64,000 bases of DNA. It comes from Azospirillum brasilense. GTDB lineage: Bacteria > Pseudomonadota > Alphaproteobacteria > Azospirillales > Azospirillaceae. Under the pieces are notes generated by a model. It had not been told where the DNA came from. It ran no database searches and saw nothing but the letters and a program-made list of their open reading frames with translations. Made by a program: the position numbers and the translations under genes. The stretch's first letter is position 1. Each line of letters begins with the position of its first letter. Of the stretch, positions 24,355 through 33,117 are shown one piece after another. The stretch covers positions 675,501 to 739,500 of the forward strand of contig NZ_CP059452.1 in assembly GCF_022023855.1 (NCBI RefSeq), read 5' to 3'.

Positions 24355-25128
24355 TCAGCTCGGCTTGTAGGCCGCCTTCGCCTCGGGCATCAGCTTTTGC
24401 AAGGCGGCGATGCGGTCCGCCGTGCCGGGGTGGGTGGACATGAAGGTCGGCTGCTCGGCCCCCGCCTGCTTCATGTTCTGCCACAGCTCGATGGCCGCCT
24501 GCGGGTCGTAGCCGGCGCGGGCCATCATCAGCAGGCCGGCGCGGTCGGCCGCCAGCTCCTGGTTGCGGGAATAGGGCAGCAGCAGGCCGTATTGCGCGCC
24601 GGTGCCCAGCGCCGCGGCGATCATCTCGCTGCCGCCGACCCCGCTCGCTCCGGCCACGGCCCCCAGGATGCTGGTGCCGGCGTCGGTGGCCATCTGGGTG
24701 CTCACCCGCTCGGCGGCGTGGCCCTCCAGATTGTGGGCGATCTCGTGACCGATGACGGCGGCGAGCTGCGCGTCGGTCTTGGCGTATTGGAACAGCCCCT
24801 CATAGACGCCGATCTTCTGGCCGGGAAGGGCGAAGGCGTTGGCCTCCTGGCCCTGGAACACGCGGACCTCCCAACCGGCGGGATCGAGCGAGGCGGCGCG
24901 CAGCAGGCGGGCCGAGATCTGCTCGGCGCGGCGCTGGTAACTGGCGTTGGCGGTGGCCGGGGTCGACTGGATCAGGCGTTGCCAGTCCTGTTGGCCAAGC
25001 TCGACGAGCTGTTCCTGCGAGACGAGGTTCAGCCCGAGCCCCGTCGAGTTTCCGGCGCATCCGGCCAGCGCCAGGGACCCGGCCAGCGCCGCGGCAAGGC
25101 ACAGGGGTCGGACGGTCATGGTCGGCAT
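24355..25128 (-). CDS. M48 family metallopeptidase lipoprotein
   Basis: A 257-residue lipoprotein with lipobox LALAGC (Cys24) after a short signal. The zinc motif is H128-E-I-A-H132, and a downstream Glu in NQELAADRAGLLMMARAGYDP supplies the third ligand. It resembles LoiP/YggG-type outer-membrane-associated M48 proteases, which take part in envelope protein quality control. ATG 25128 has GGAGG 7 nt upstream; the longer frame lacks a signal peptide. It stands alone, divergent from the flavoprotein gene. Confidence 0.92.
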   Translation of the reverse strand: MPTMTVRPLCLAAALAGSLALAGCAGNSTGLGLNLVSQEQLVELGQQDWQRLIQSTPATANASYQRRAEQISARLLRAASLDPAGWEVRVFQGQEANAFALPGQKIGVYEGLFQYAKTDAQLAAVIGHEIAHNLEGHAAERVSTQMATDAGTSILGAVAGASGVGGSEMIAAALGTGAQYGLLLPYSRNQELAADRAGLLMMARAGYDPQAAIELWQNMKQAGAEQPTFMSTHPGTADRIAALQKLMPEAKAAYKPS

Positions 25129-25307
25129 TGCTGTTCCTCCGTTGTGGTTCTGTCCACCGCATCCTATCCGATGGCGGATGGGCTGTGCCGGGGCAATTCG
25201 GTGGTCATGTTTTCGGTGGCCGTATTCTGGAAGCCGCAACGTTTGCCGGGGCGGGATGTTGCTTCCCGTCACCGCCGGCAGGCGGTGGATCGCATCCGGA
25301 GAGCACC

Positions 25308-25916
25308 ATGCCGATCAAAGCCTTCGCGCTCAACTGTACCCTGAAGTCGTCGGGAAAGCCCTCCTCGACCGACGCGATGATCGGCCTGCTCCAGAAGGAC
25401 CTTGCCGCCCATGGGGTCGAGGTGGGCGCGCCGGTCCGCGTCGCCGATCATGACGTTAAGCCCGGGGTCACTTCGGACGAGGGGCCGGGCGATGCATGGC
25501 CGGACCTGCGCCGCCAAGTGCTGGAGGCGGATATCCTCATTCTCGGCACGCCGATCTGGATGGGCCAGCCGTCCAGCGTGTGCAAGCGGGTGCTGGAGCG
25601 CATGGACGCCTTCCTGGGCGAGACGGACGACCAGGGCCGCATGGTGTCCTACGGCAAGGTCGCGCTGGTGGCCGTCGTCGGCAACGAGGATGGTGCCCAC
25701 CATGTCTCGGCGGAGCTGTTCCAGGCGCTGAACGATGTCGGCTTCACGCTTGCCGCCAACGCCGTCTGCTACTGGGTGGGGGAGGCGATGCAGAAGACCG
25801 ATTTCCAGGACCTGGACAAGGTACCCGATAAGGTGGTCTCCACCTCGGCCATGGCCGCGCGCAACGCCGCCCACCTCGCGCGCTTCCTGAAGGAGAAACA
25901 GTATCCCGGCGAATGA
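25308..25916 (+). CDS. NADPH-dependent FMN reductase/flavodoxin-like protein
   Basis: A 202-residue flavodoxin-fold protein. The N-terminal strand and phosphate loop are AFALNCTLKSSGKPSST, and the flavin-contact segment is ADILILGTPIWMGQPSSVCKRVLERMDAFL. A second segment, GNEDGAHHVSAELFQALNDVGFTL, is common in the NAD(P)H-dependent oxidoreductase group that also includes WrbA and iron-sulfur flavoproteins. It probably reduces FMN or small quinones in the cytoplasm. ATG 25308 has GGAGAG upstream. Confidence 0.86.
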   Translation: MPIKAFALNCTLKSSGKPSSTDAMIGLLQKDLAAHGVEVGAPVRVADHDVKPGVTSDEGPGDAWPDLRRQVLEADILILGTPIWMGQPSSVCKRVLERMDAFLGETDDQGRMVSYGKVALVAVVGNEDGAHHVSAELFQALNDVGFTLAANAVCYWVGEAMQKTDFQDLDKVPDKVVSTSAMAARNAAHLARFLKEKQYPGE

Positions 25917-25928
25917 TGGCTCCCGGCG

Positions 25929-25942
25929 ATTAGACGTCTAAT
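25929..25942. promoter_or_regulatory. 14-bp perfect palindrome
   Basis: ATTAGACGTCTAAT is fully self-complementary and AT-rich against a GC-rich background. It lies 13 bp after the flavoprotein stop and about 150 bp before the helix-turn-helix gene at 26095. It may be an operator for that gene. Confidence 0.4.
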
Positions 25943-26094
25943 AGCGTCGCATCGCCGTCTCCTCCCGGCCGTGCCATTCTGTGGATATCCTCTCAAGAGC
26001 CTTCTCAACCGCCCGCGCGATTCCATGTATAGTCGGTCTTGTAGGCCGGCGATGCGATGGCGTCGCCGCGGGTGGATGGTGGCAGGAGGAACGG

Positions 26095-26802
26095 GTGGCG
26101 ACGCTCAAGGAATTCGAAGAAGCCTTGAAGACGGCGGGCAACACGGAGGCCCTGGAGATCCTGGGCAAGCTGCGTGAGCGCGACAAGGCCCAGCGGTCGA
26201 TCCGCCCGGCGCGGCGCGTCGTCGGCAAGAAGATGACCCCGGAACTTGCCGCGCAGATTCTGGAGCTTCACCGCACCACCGACATGACGCAGCAGGAAAT
26301 CGCGTTCCAGCTCAGCGTCAACCAGGGCCGCGTGAACGAGGTCATCAAGCGCGGCAAATGGCTGAACGACGACCCGAACGCGCCAGAGGCCGTCGCCCGC
26401 GACAAGGCCAAGGCCCGCGTCAAGGACGGGGTGGGCATTGAACCGCGCCCATCCCGTCCGAAGAAGAAAAAGGCGGCCAAGCCGGCCGAGGAACCGGCGG
26501 TCGAGGAACCGGTGGTCGAGCCGGTTCAGGAGGCCGTGGCGGAGGACGTGCCTCCTGCCGCAGCGCCGGTTCCGGAAGAACCGGCCCACGCGCCCGAGCC
26601 GGTCGAGGCGGCCCCGGAAGCGCCCGTGCCCGAACCGGCTCCCCTAGAGCGGGTTGAGATGGCCCTGAACCCGGACACCCAGGATGCGGTGGCCGAGGAG
26701 AAGGCAGCGGAGGACAAGCCGGCTGCGGAGAAGGCGCTCAAGGAGAAGAAGAAAAAGCGGAAAGCCGAACCGCCGGCGCAGCTTCTCTTTGACGGGCTGT
26801 AA
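26095..26802 (+). CDS. Helix-turn-helix protein with Pro/Ala/Glu-rich tail
   Basis: A 235-residue protein of unknown function. After a helical start (TLKEFEEALKTAGNTEALEILGKLRERDKA), residues about 45-90 hold a helix-turn-helix: MTPELAAQILELHRTTDMTQQEIAFQLSVNQGRVNEVIKRGKW. A basic stretch (PSRPKKKKAAKP) then leads to a low-complexity tail rich in PEEPA-type repeats and ending EKKKKRKAEPPAQLLFDGL. The DNA-binding head resembles small GcrA- or RepA-associated helix-turn-helix units, but I do not recognise the family. GTG 26095 is the start (AGGAGG upstream). The acidic/proline tail could be a flexible tether. Confidence 0.8.
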   Translation: MATLKEFEEALKTAGNTEALEILGKLRERDKAQRSIRPARRVVGKKMTPELAAQILELHRTTDMTQQEIAFQLSVNQGRVNEVIKRGKWLNDDPNAPEAVARDKAKARVKDGVGIEPRPSRPKKKKAAKPAEEPAVEEPVVEPVQEAVAEDVPPAAAPVPEEPAHAPEPVEAAPEAPVPEPAPLERVEMALNPDTQDAVAEEKAAEDKPAAEKALKEKKKKRKAEPPAQLLFDGL

Positions 26803-26811
26803 AGCGCCTGC

Positions 26812-27840
26812 TCAGCCGCGGCGGGGCTGCCACCAGCGGGCCAGGAAGCCCAGCCCGGCGAAGCGCACGACGTGGTGCGTGCCGACGAAGGCGGTGTCGA
26901 GGCCGAGCACGAAGGCCACGATGGTCATCGCCTCCACCCCGCCCGGCGCGTAGGCGAGCCAGAGCTGGCCGAAGGGGAGGCCGAGCAACCACGCCCCTGC
27001 CCAGGCGAAGACCGAGGACAGGACGAGCGCTAGCGCCACGCTTTCCAGTGACGGGCGTAGCGCCGCCCGCAGGGAGGCCAGCGTGACTCCGGCGAAGCGC
27101 GACCCGATCATCGCCCCGGTCACCACGAAGCCCGCGTTGAGCAGCCAGCCCGGCAAGCGGTGGTCCACGAGGCCGCTGCCGTGCAGCACCGCACTCCCCA
27201 GCATGGCGCCGAGCAGCACGCCGCCGGGCACGCGCAGCTTCTGGAACAGCAGGCCCGCCAGGGCGCTGGCCCCGACCAGCAACGCCAGTTCGGGCAGGGC
27301 GCCCGCCGGGTCGGATAGGGCAGGGCGGGGCGGCAGACCCGGCGTGGACGACACCAGGTCCAACAGCCAGGGCATGGCGGCGACCAGGACGAACAGCCGC
27401 AGGCTCTGCGCCAGCGCCACCCGCGGCAGATCGGCCCGGCTCTCCGCCGCCAACACCAGCACCGCGCCCAGCGCGCCGGGGACGGCGGCGTAGCGCGCGG
27501 TTGCCGGGTCCCAGCGGTGCACCCGCTCCAGCCACGCCGAGCAGGCGTAGAGGCAGGCCATCACCGATCCAGCGAGGAGCGCCATGCTGAGCGGCCAGGA
27601 GGCCATCTGGTGCAGCGTGTCGGGCGTCACCCCGGCGCCCATGGAGATGCCCAGCAGAACGAAGGCGGCGGTGCCGAGCGGGGAGGGCAGGCGGAGTTTC
27701 AGTCCGCCGAGCGCCCCGCCGGCCACCGCGGTCATCGCCCCCATCAGCCACGCCGCGGGAAGCCCGGCGACGGCGAACAGCCCGCCACCCAGGGCGGCCA
27801 GAAGGAGGGTCTGGGCGGTGGAGGCGAGTTGCTTCATCAT
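26812..27840 (-). CDS. AbrB family membrane protein
   Basis: A 342-residue membrane protein with about ten helices in two repeated halves (each with a GxxAAWLMGAM- or GGVLLGAMLGS-type segment), the pattern of the AbrB/AmoA duplication family. Members are putative transporters; an older link to ammonia monooxygenase regulation is not biochemical evidence. The conserved C-terminal block AYAPGGVEAMTIVAFVLGLDTAFVGTHHVVRF is present. Converges with the helix-turn-helix gene 9 bp away. Confidence 0.88.
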   Translation of the reverse strand: MMKQLASTAQTLLLAALGGGLFAVAGLPAAWLMGAMTAVAGGALGGLKLRLPSPLGTAAFVLLGISMGAGVTPDTLHQMASWPLSMALLAGSVMACLYACSAWLERVHRWDPATARYAAVPGALGAVLVLAAESRADLPRVALAQSLRLFVLVAAMPWLLDLVSSTPGLPPRPALSDPAGALPELALLVGASALAGLLFQKLRVPGGVLLGAMLGSAVLHGSGLVDHRLPGWLLNAGFVVTGAMIGSRFAGVTLASLRAALRPSLESVALALVLSSVFAWAGAWLLGLPFGQLWLAYAPGGVEAMTIVAFVLGLDTAFVGTHHVVRFAGLGFLARWWQPRRG

Positions 27841-28054
27841 CCGTCGGGTCCGGCTTCGGCAAAGGGCCGTGCACTGTGCGTGTCCCCCGCAATGTCGTGC
27901 AACCGGTAAGGGCGGTCACCTGACAAGCGTGTGCGGCATGGGCCGGCGATTGTCGGGACCGTCCGCCTGCTGCATTGTCGGAACAACCAGCCGCCACGGC
28001 GGCCCAGACGACGCGGGAGGGGACCATGCCGATAAGAACCGGGGGACGGACGCC

Positions 28055-28843
28055 ATGAAGTTCGCCGCCAACCTGTCCATGATGTTCACCGAGCGGCCCT
28101 TCTTGGAGCGGTTCGGCGCGGCGGCGGCGGCCGGCTTCGACGCTGTGGAGTTCCTGTTCCCCTACGATACCCCAGCGGAGCGGATCAAGGCGGCCCTGGA
28201 CGCCCATGGGCTGACCCAGGCGCTGTTCAACCTGCCGCCCGGCGACTGGGCGGCGGGGGAGCGCGGCATTGCCAGCCTGCCCGGTCGCGAGGTGGAGTTC
28301 CGCGAGGGCGTGGCGACCGCCATCGCCTACGCCAAGGTGCTGGGCAACCGGCTGCTGCACTGCATGGCCGGCATCCCGCCGGAGGGACAGGGGCACGATG
28401 CAGCTCTGGCGCTCTACACGGACAACCTCCGCCATGCCGCGGCGGCCTGTGCGGAGGCCGGGTTGACGCTGCTGGTGGAGCCGATCAACAACCGCGACAT
28501 GCCGGGCTATCTGATGAACAGCACCGGGCTGGCCCGTCGCGTGATCACGGCGGTGGGGGCGCCGAACCTGAAGCTCCAGCTCGACCTCTACCATTGCCAG
28601 ATCAGCGAGGGCGACCTCGCCACCCGCATCCGGGCCAACGCCGACCTCACCGCCCATGTGCAGATCGCCGGCGTGCCCGACCGGCAGGAGCCCGACCGCG
28701 GCGAGGTCCACTATCCCTATCTGTTCGAGGTTCTGGCCGACACCGGCTACCGCGGCTTCATCGGCTGCGAGTACCGGCCCCGCGCCCGGACCGAGGATGG
28801 GTTGGGCTGGTTCCACACCGCAAGCAAGCAGGCTGCGCGTTGA
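28055..28843 (+). CDS. hyi: Hydroxypyruvate isomerase family protein
   Basis: A 262-residue xylose-isomerase-like TIM barrel. Conserved features are KFAANLSMMFTERPFLERF at the start, FDAVEFLFPYD, the metal ligands in LLVEPINNRDMPGY (Glu), LQLDLYHCQISEGDL (Asp and His) and FIGCEYRP (Glu). It fits Hyi/OtnI, which interconvert hydroxypyruvate with tartronate semialdehyde or isomerise 2-oxo-tetronates. No glyoxylate carboligase or tetronate kinase is adjacent, so the physiological pathway is open. ATG 28055 follows GGGGGACGG. The next gene starts 2 bp downstream, implying an operon. Confidence 0.88.
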   Translation: MKFAANLSMMFTERPFLERFGAAAAAGFDAVEFLFPYDTPAERIKAALDAHGLTQALFNLPPGDWAAGERGIASLPGREVEFREGVATAIAYAKVLGNRLLHCMAGIPPEGQGHDAALALYTDNLRHAAAACAEAGLTLLVEPINNRDMPGYLMNSTGLARRVITAVGAPNLKLQLDLYHCQISEGDLATRIRANADLTAHVQIAGVPDRQEPDRGEVHYPYLFEVLADTGYRGFIGCEYRPRARTEDGLGWFHTASKQAAR

Positions 28844-28845
28844 CC

Positions 28846-29736
28846 ATGGACCTGCTCGCCCCCCTGTCCAGCATCGCCGCCGTCGTCGTGCCGGTGTTCC
28901 TGATCGCCGCCCTCGGCTTCGGCTGGAGCCGCGCCAAGCTGCCCTACGACAGCGCCTTCATCACCACCTTCGCGATCAACGTTTCCACCCCCTGCCTGGT
29001 CTTCTCCTCGCTGGCCCGCCTGACGCTGGGCGGGGACGACCTGCTGACCATGGCGGTGGCCTCGGTCGGCAGCATGGCGCTGGCCGGGCTGATGGCGACG
29101 CCGATCCTGCTCGGCAGCCGCCTGCCGCTGCGCGTCTATCTGCCGGCGCTCAGCTTCCCCAACGGCGGCAACATGGGCATCCCCATCTGCCTGTTCGCCT
29201 TCGGGGAGACCGGGATGGGGCTGGCGGTGCTGTTCTTCGCGACGCTCGCCGTCCTCCAGTTCACCATCGGCCCGGCCCTGGCGGCGGGGCGCACGGACGC
29301 CAAGCAGGTGCTGCGCACCCCGGTGATCTACGCGGTCGCGCTGGCCGTGCTGGTCCTGATGACCGGCTTCCAGCCGCCGCAATGGGTGACCAACACGACG
29401 ACGCTGCTCGGCAACTGCGCGGTGCCGCTGATGCTGTTCTCGCTGGGGGTGGCTCTGGCGGGGCTGCGGATGCAGGGCATGATGCGGTCGCTGGCTATGT
29501 CGGCGCTGCGCCTGCTGCTCGGCTTCGCCGCCGGGCTGGCGGTGGTGGAGGTGCTGGGCCTGGGGGGCACGATGCGCGGCGTCGTTCTGCTGGAAAGCAC
29601 CATGCCGGTGGCGGTGTTCAACTACCTCTGGGCGCTGCGCTACAACAACGCGCCGCAGGAGGTCGCCGGGATGGTGCTGGGGTCCACGGCGCTGTCGTTC
29701 CTGACGCTGCCGCTGCTGCTGGCCATGGTGATGTGA
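28846..29736 (+). CDS. AEC family transporter
   Basis: A 296-residue auxin-efflux-carrier-type transporter with about ten helices in two inverted repeats. Typical segments are INVSTPCLVFSSLARLTLG, LSFPNGGNMGIPICLFAFGETG and VLLESTMPVAVFNYLWALRYNNAPQEVAGMVLGSTALSF. Bacterial members move carboxylates such as malate. It starts 2 bp after the hydroxypyruvate isomerase gene, so it may carry a related hydroxy- or keto-acid (inference). Confidence 0.9.
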   Translation: MDLLAPLSSIAAVVVPVFLIAALGFGWSRAKLPYDSAFITTFAINVSTPCLVFSSLARLTLGGDDLLTMAVASVGSMALAGLMATPILLGSRLPLRVYLPALSFPNGGNMGIPICLFAFGETGMGLAVLFFATLAVLQFTIGPALAAGRTDAKQVLRTPVIYAVALAVLVLMTGFQPPQWVTNTTTLLGNCAVPLMLFSLGVALAGLRMQGMMRSLAMSALRLLLGFAAGLAVVEVLGLGGTMRGVVLLESTMPVAVFNYLWALRYNNAPQEVAGMVLGSTALSFLTLPLLLAMVM

Positions 29737-29744
29737 AAAGGGGA

Positions 29745-29766
29745 GGGGGGCAATACTTCGCCCCCC
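29745..29766. terminator. Convergent G/C hairpin
   Basis: GGGGGGC (29745-29751) and GCCCCCC (29760-29766) form a perfect 7-bp stem around 8 nt, in the 35-bp gap between two converging genes. It marks the downstream edge of the polysaccharide island. Confidence 0.6.
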
Positions 29767-29771
29767 GCGCC

Positions 29772-30728
29772 TCACGCCGTCGCGGCGTCCGAATGGGTCG
29801 CCGCGCGCACCCTGCGGTGGAAGGACGGCGGCACCACGCAGGTCCCGAAGAACATCAGGTAATGCCGCATCTTCGGATCGCCCGCCCGGGTCGCCTCAGC
29901 CAGCAGGCGGCGGACGGCGTTCCAATCGCCCTCGCGGCGGGCCATGCCGACGACCTTGGTCATCAGGAAGGCGGCGTAGGCGTTGCCGGTCATCAGCGGA
30001 CGATGCGTGCGCGCCCACTCGAAGGCTTGCCGCCAGTCGTCGACCGAATGCAGCGAGGCGCGGCCCTCGTCGATCTCCACGAAGCACAGCGGCTCATCCA
30101 CGAAGACCAACTCCGCGCCGGGTTGATCCAGCGCGCGGAACAGCCAGCCCCAATCCTCGAAATGGCGGTAGTCCGGCATCGGCACGGCGAGCGCCAGAGA
30201 GCGCGGCACCATGATGGTCGGGGTGGCGAGATAGCCGGGGCGGGACAGCGGGCTGCGGCGGTCAATCAAATAGTCGCTGATCGGCTCGCCCGGCTCCGGC
30301 CGGCGCTGCGGCCAGACGTAGCGGCGCTCGCCGATGCTGACGCTGGTGCTGCAGGAGACCACCGGCAGCTTGGCGCCCGACGCCTTGGCGGCGGCGAGCT
30401 GCCGTTCCAGCTTCTCCGGCGCCCAGGAATCGTCGTCATCCAGGAAGGCGATCCACTCGCCGAGCGCCGCCTGCACGCCAGCGTTGCGCGCCCCCGCGGG
30501 GCCGAGCGACGCCGGGTTCTGCACGATGCGCAGGCGGCGGTCCTCCACCGCCTCCAGCGCCGCCACGGTGGCGGGGTCCGGCCCGTCGACGACGACGACG
30601 ATCTCCAGATCCTTGATCGTCTGGGCGCGCACGCTCTCCACGGCGTTCAGCACGAGATGCGGGCGGTTGCGCGTCGGGATGACCGCGCTGACGGTGACGG
30701 GCGGGGCCTCCGCCGCAACGTCCTTCAT
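29772..30728 (-). CDS. Family 2 glycosyltransferase
   Basis: A 318-residue GT-A fold glycosyltransferase. The N-terminal signature is VSAVIPTRNRPHLVLNAVESVRAQT, with the nucleotide-binding VVVDGPDP and the metal motif AFLDDDDSW. It would add a sugar to the lipid-linked repeat unit on the cytoplasmic face of the membrane. Its ATG overlaps the stop of the preceding glycosyltransferase by 4 nt. It is the last gene of the island's minus-strand run. Confidence 0.92.
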   Translation of the reverse strand: MKDVAAEAPPVTVSAVIPTRNRPHLVLNAVESVRAQTIKDLEIVVVVDGPDPATVAALEAVEDRRLRIVQNPASLGPAGARNAGVQAALGEWIAFLDDDDSWAPEKLERQLAAAKASGAKLPVVSCSTSVSIGERRYVWPQRRPEPGEPISDYLIDRRSPLSRPGYLATPTIMVPRSLALAVPMPDYRHFEDWGWLFRALDQPGAELVFVDEPLCFVEIDEGRASLHSVDDWRQAFEWARTHRPLMTGNAYAAFLMTKVVGMARREGDWNAVRRLLAEATRAGDPKMRHYLMFFGTCVVPPSFHRRVRAATHSDAATA

Positions 30729-31648
30729 CGCTTGTACTCCAGATATTGGAAGCCCATCAGGCCGTAGAGATAGCCGCTGCCGACGCAGATCTTCTGGAGC
30801 CGGCGGATCGGCCAGCTTGTGTCGAAGGCCATCACCATCGGCACCAGCGGCAGGGCAGCGAGGTTCAGCGCGATGTGCGCGAGCCCCAGCGTGGAGCGCT
30901 TCACCAGCGTGCGGCGCTGGCCGTTCAGCTTGGCCTCGGTCAGCGACACGCAGGTGCCCAGGCGGAAAGCGCGGCGCAGAATCCAGCGCGCCGTCATGCG
31001 GCTGGCCGGCACATGCTCCTCGATGGTCGCCTCGTCGCACCAGACGATGCGGTGGCCCTGGCGGCGGATCTGCTCGAAGAACAGCACGTCGCTGCCGCCG
31101 GACAGGCTCAACTCCGGGTCGAAGCGCACGCCGCCTTTCAGGATGGAGCGGCGGAACAGCACGTTGCCGGTGGCGCAATAGGCCGGCTCGCTGCCCGTGG
31201 GCATGCGCTGCAGGTCGTGGAAGCGCCCCTTGGTCAGCCAGTCGGGCGGGCGCTTCTCGTAGATCGGCAGGACGGGGCCGGCGACCACGGCGGCGCCGGT
31301 GCGCTCCATGGCGGTGACCAGCCAGTCCAGCCAGCCGGGGCTCGCCACCTCGTCGTCGTCGATGAAGGCGATCAGGTCGGCGTCCGTGGTCTCGTCCAGG
31401 CAGCGGTTGCGGGCGGCGGGAATGCCCGGCACCGGCTCCGCCGCGTAGCGGATGGGGAAGCGCCAGTCTTGCGCCATCTCGCGGCACAGCGGTTCGGCGG
31501 AGCGCGCCGGATCGTTGTCCACCACCAGCACCTCGACGTCCAGCGGGGCGTCGGGGTTGAAGGTCAGCCCCTCCAGCGACAGCAACGTGCGGTGAAGATC
31601 CTTCGGCCTGCGGTAGGTGCACACGCAAACCACCAGCTTTTTCGACAT
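30725..31648 (-). CDS. Family 2 glycosyltransferase
   Basis: A 307-residue glycosyltransferase. Visible motifs are VCVCTYRRPKDLHRTLLSL, VLVVDNDP, GIPAARNRCLDET and LIAFIDDDEVASPGWL (DDD metal site). The acceptor-side region YCATGNVLFRRSIL is well kept. A C-terminal hydrophobic stretch (LAHIALNLAALPLVPMVMAF) suggests membrane attachment. ATG 31648 has AGGAAGGAA upstream. Sugar specificity cannot be read. Confidence 0.92.
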   Translation of the reverse strand: MSKKLVVCVCTYRRPKDLHRTLLSLEGLTFNPDAPLDVEVLVVDNDPARSAEPLCREMAQDWRFPIRYAAEPVPGIPAARNRCLDETTDADLIAFIDDDEVASPGWLDWLVTAMERTGAAVVAGPVLPIYEKRPPDWLTKGRFHDLQRMPTGSEPAYCATGNVLFRRSILKGGVRFDPELSLSGGSDVLFFEQIRRQGHRIVWCDEATIEEHVPASRMTARWILRRAFRLGTCVSLTEAKLNGQRRTLVKRSTLGLAHIALNLAALPLVPMVMAFDTSWPIRRLQKICVGSGYLYGLMGFQYLEYKR

Positions 31649-31683
31649 GGTGCCTGTTCCTTCCTCACGCCTGTTCATGGTGT

Positions 31684-33117
31684 TCATGCCGGGGATCGGG
31701 TGCGTTTCAGCCGGGCCAGCGCGATCCGCACCTGACCCATCAGGTTGGCGGGATTGAGCACGGCCAGGGCCAGCAGATAGAGGCTGCCCGCCGGGGCGAG
31801 CTGGACGAGCAGCAGGTCGCTTTCCATCGCCGTGATCTTCAGCCCGGCGGCGAAGAGCAGGGCGGCGGTGGTCACCTTCAGAAGATCCTTCACCGGCACC
31901 GCCAGCACACCGGCCCGCGGCATCAGGATGACCGCGGCCACCACCCAGCCGAGCTGGGCCGCCAGCGAGCCGTAAGCCGCCCCGATCACCCCGAAGCGGG
32001 GGATCAGGAACAGGTTGGCGCCGACGTTCAGCACCGCCGTCAGCATGGTCAGCTTCAGGATGTAACCGGTTTTCTTGGTCAGGTGCAGCGACAGGTCGAA
32101 GTGGTAGATGCGCAGGATGCTGATGAAGACCGACAGGGCGACGAGCGGCATGATCGCCGCACCGGTTTCGCGGTACGCCTCGCCGAGCAGGAGCCCGACG
32201 ATGCCCTGGGCGGAGATCACCTCCATCAGCACCAGGGGCAGGCAGACCAGCAGGAGGATCGTCAGGTTCTGCGCCATGATCGGGCGCGCGGCGCGCGGGC
32301 CTGCGCTGTCGAAGGCGCGCGACGCCATCGGCAGCGTGACCAGCGAGGCCGCCGACGCCACCAGCATGATCGGCTGCTTGGCGAGGTCGAAGGCCATGGC
32401 GTAGGCGCCGGCCGCCGCCTCGCCGATGAACCAGTAGATCAGGAAGCGATCGGCGAAATCGAGCGCCCAGCCGACCATCAGGCTCAGCATCAGCGGGCCG
32501 CCGAAGGTCAGCAGAAGCCCGACCCGCTCCCGCGCCGGCCAGCGCAGCGAAATGCCCTTCAGGTCGGAGCGCAGCCAGATCGCCGTGACCAGCAGGAAGC
32601 CGATGCTGGTGCCGAGCAGCAGCCCCTCCTCCTTCCAGCCGATCAGCACGAAGGCGGAGCCGAGCGCCAGCCCGAACAGCGCCTTGGCGAAGGACTTGGC
32701 CGCAAAGACCGAGCCCTTCAGCCGCGCCCGCGACATCTGGATCGACAGGTCGAACCAGGAGATCAGGATCGCGATGACCGGCAGATACAGCACATAGTCG
32801 ATGCCGTTCATGCCCGGATAGAAGGCCACCACCGTACCCAGGATGGCGAGCACCCCGCAGGCCACCACCAGGAAGGCGGTGACCACGGTGGAGAGCCAAG
32901 CGTCCCGCTCGGCCGCGTCGCCGCCGCATTTGCGCAGGACGAACAGGCCCATCCAGGAGAAGCCGCAGGCGTTGATCGCCGCCGCCGCCGCCATCACCAG
33001 CGCGTAATGGCCGTAGGCCTCCGGCGTGACGATGCGCGAGAAGACCGCGACCGCCGCGAAGCCCAGGATGCCGACGGCGATCCGGGTCGCGAAGAAGGCG
33101 AAGCCGCTCGACATCAT
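31684..33117 (-). CDS. Polysaccharide flippase (Wzx-like)
   Basis: A 477-residue protein with about 12-14 helices of the oligosaccharide-flippase (MOP/polysaccharide synthesis) family. The start (FAFFATRIAVGILGFAAVAVFSRIVTPEAYGHYAL) is characteristic. It would turn the lipid-linked repeat unit to the periplasmic face. Its ATG overlaps the stop of the preceding polymerase/ligase gene (ATGATG), so the two are translated together. Confidence 0.9.
   Translation of the reverse strand: MMSSGFAFFATRIAVGILGFAAVAVFSRIVTPEAYGHYALVMAAAAAINACGFSWMGLFVLRKCGGDAAERDAWLSTVVTAFLVVACGVLAILGTVVAFYPGMNGIDYVLYLPVIAILISWFDLSIQMSRARLKGSVFAAKSFAKALFGLALGSAFVLIGWKEEGLLLGTSIGFLLVTAIWLRSDLKGISLRWPARERVGLLLTFGGPLMLSLMVGWALDFADRFLIYWFIGEAAAGAYAMAFDLAKQPIMLVASAASLVTLPMASRAFDSAGPRAARPIMAQNLTILLLVCLPLVLMEVISAQGIVGLLLGEAYRETGAAIMPLVALSVFISILRIYHFDLSLHLTKKTGYILKLTMLTAVLNVGANLFLIPRFGVIGAAYGSLAAQLGWVVAAVILMPRAGVLAVPVKDLLKVTTAALLFAAGLKITAMESDLLLVQLAPAGSLYLLALAVLNPANLMGQVRIALARLKRTRSPA

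Noticed and set aside
27949..27985. Direct repeat ATTGTCGG before the hyi gene
   Set aside because: Two 8-bp copies alone are too short to call against the GC-rich background.
26738..28816. Long minus-strand frame across the AbrB and hyi genes
   Set aside because: It spans two genes in wrong frames and reads as Arg/Gly/Ala-rich filler.
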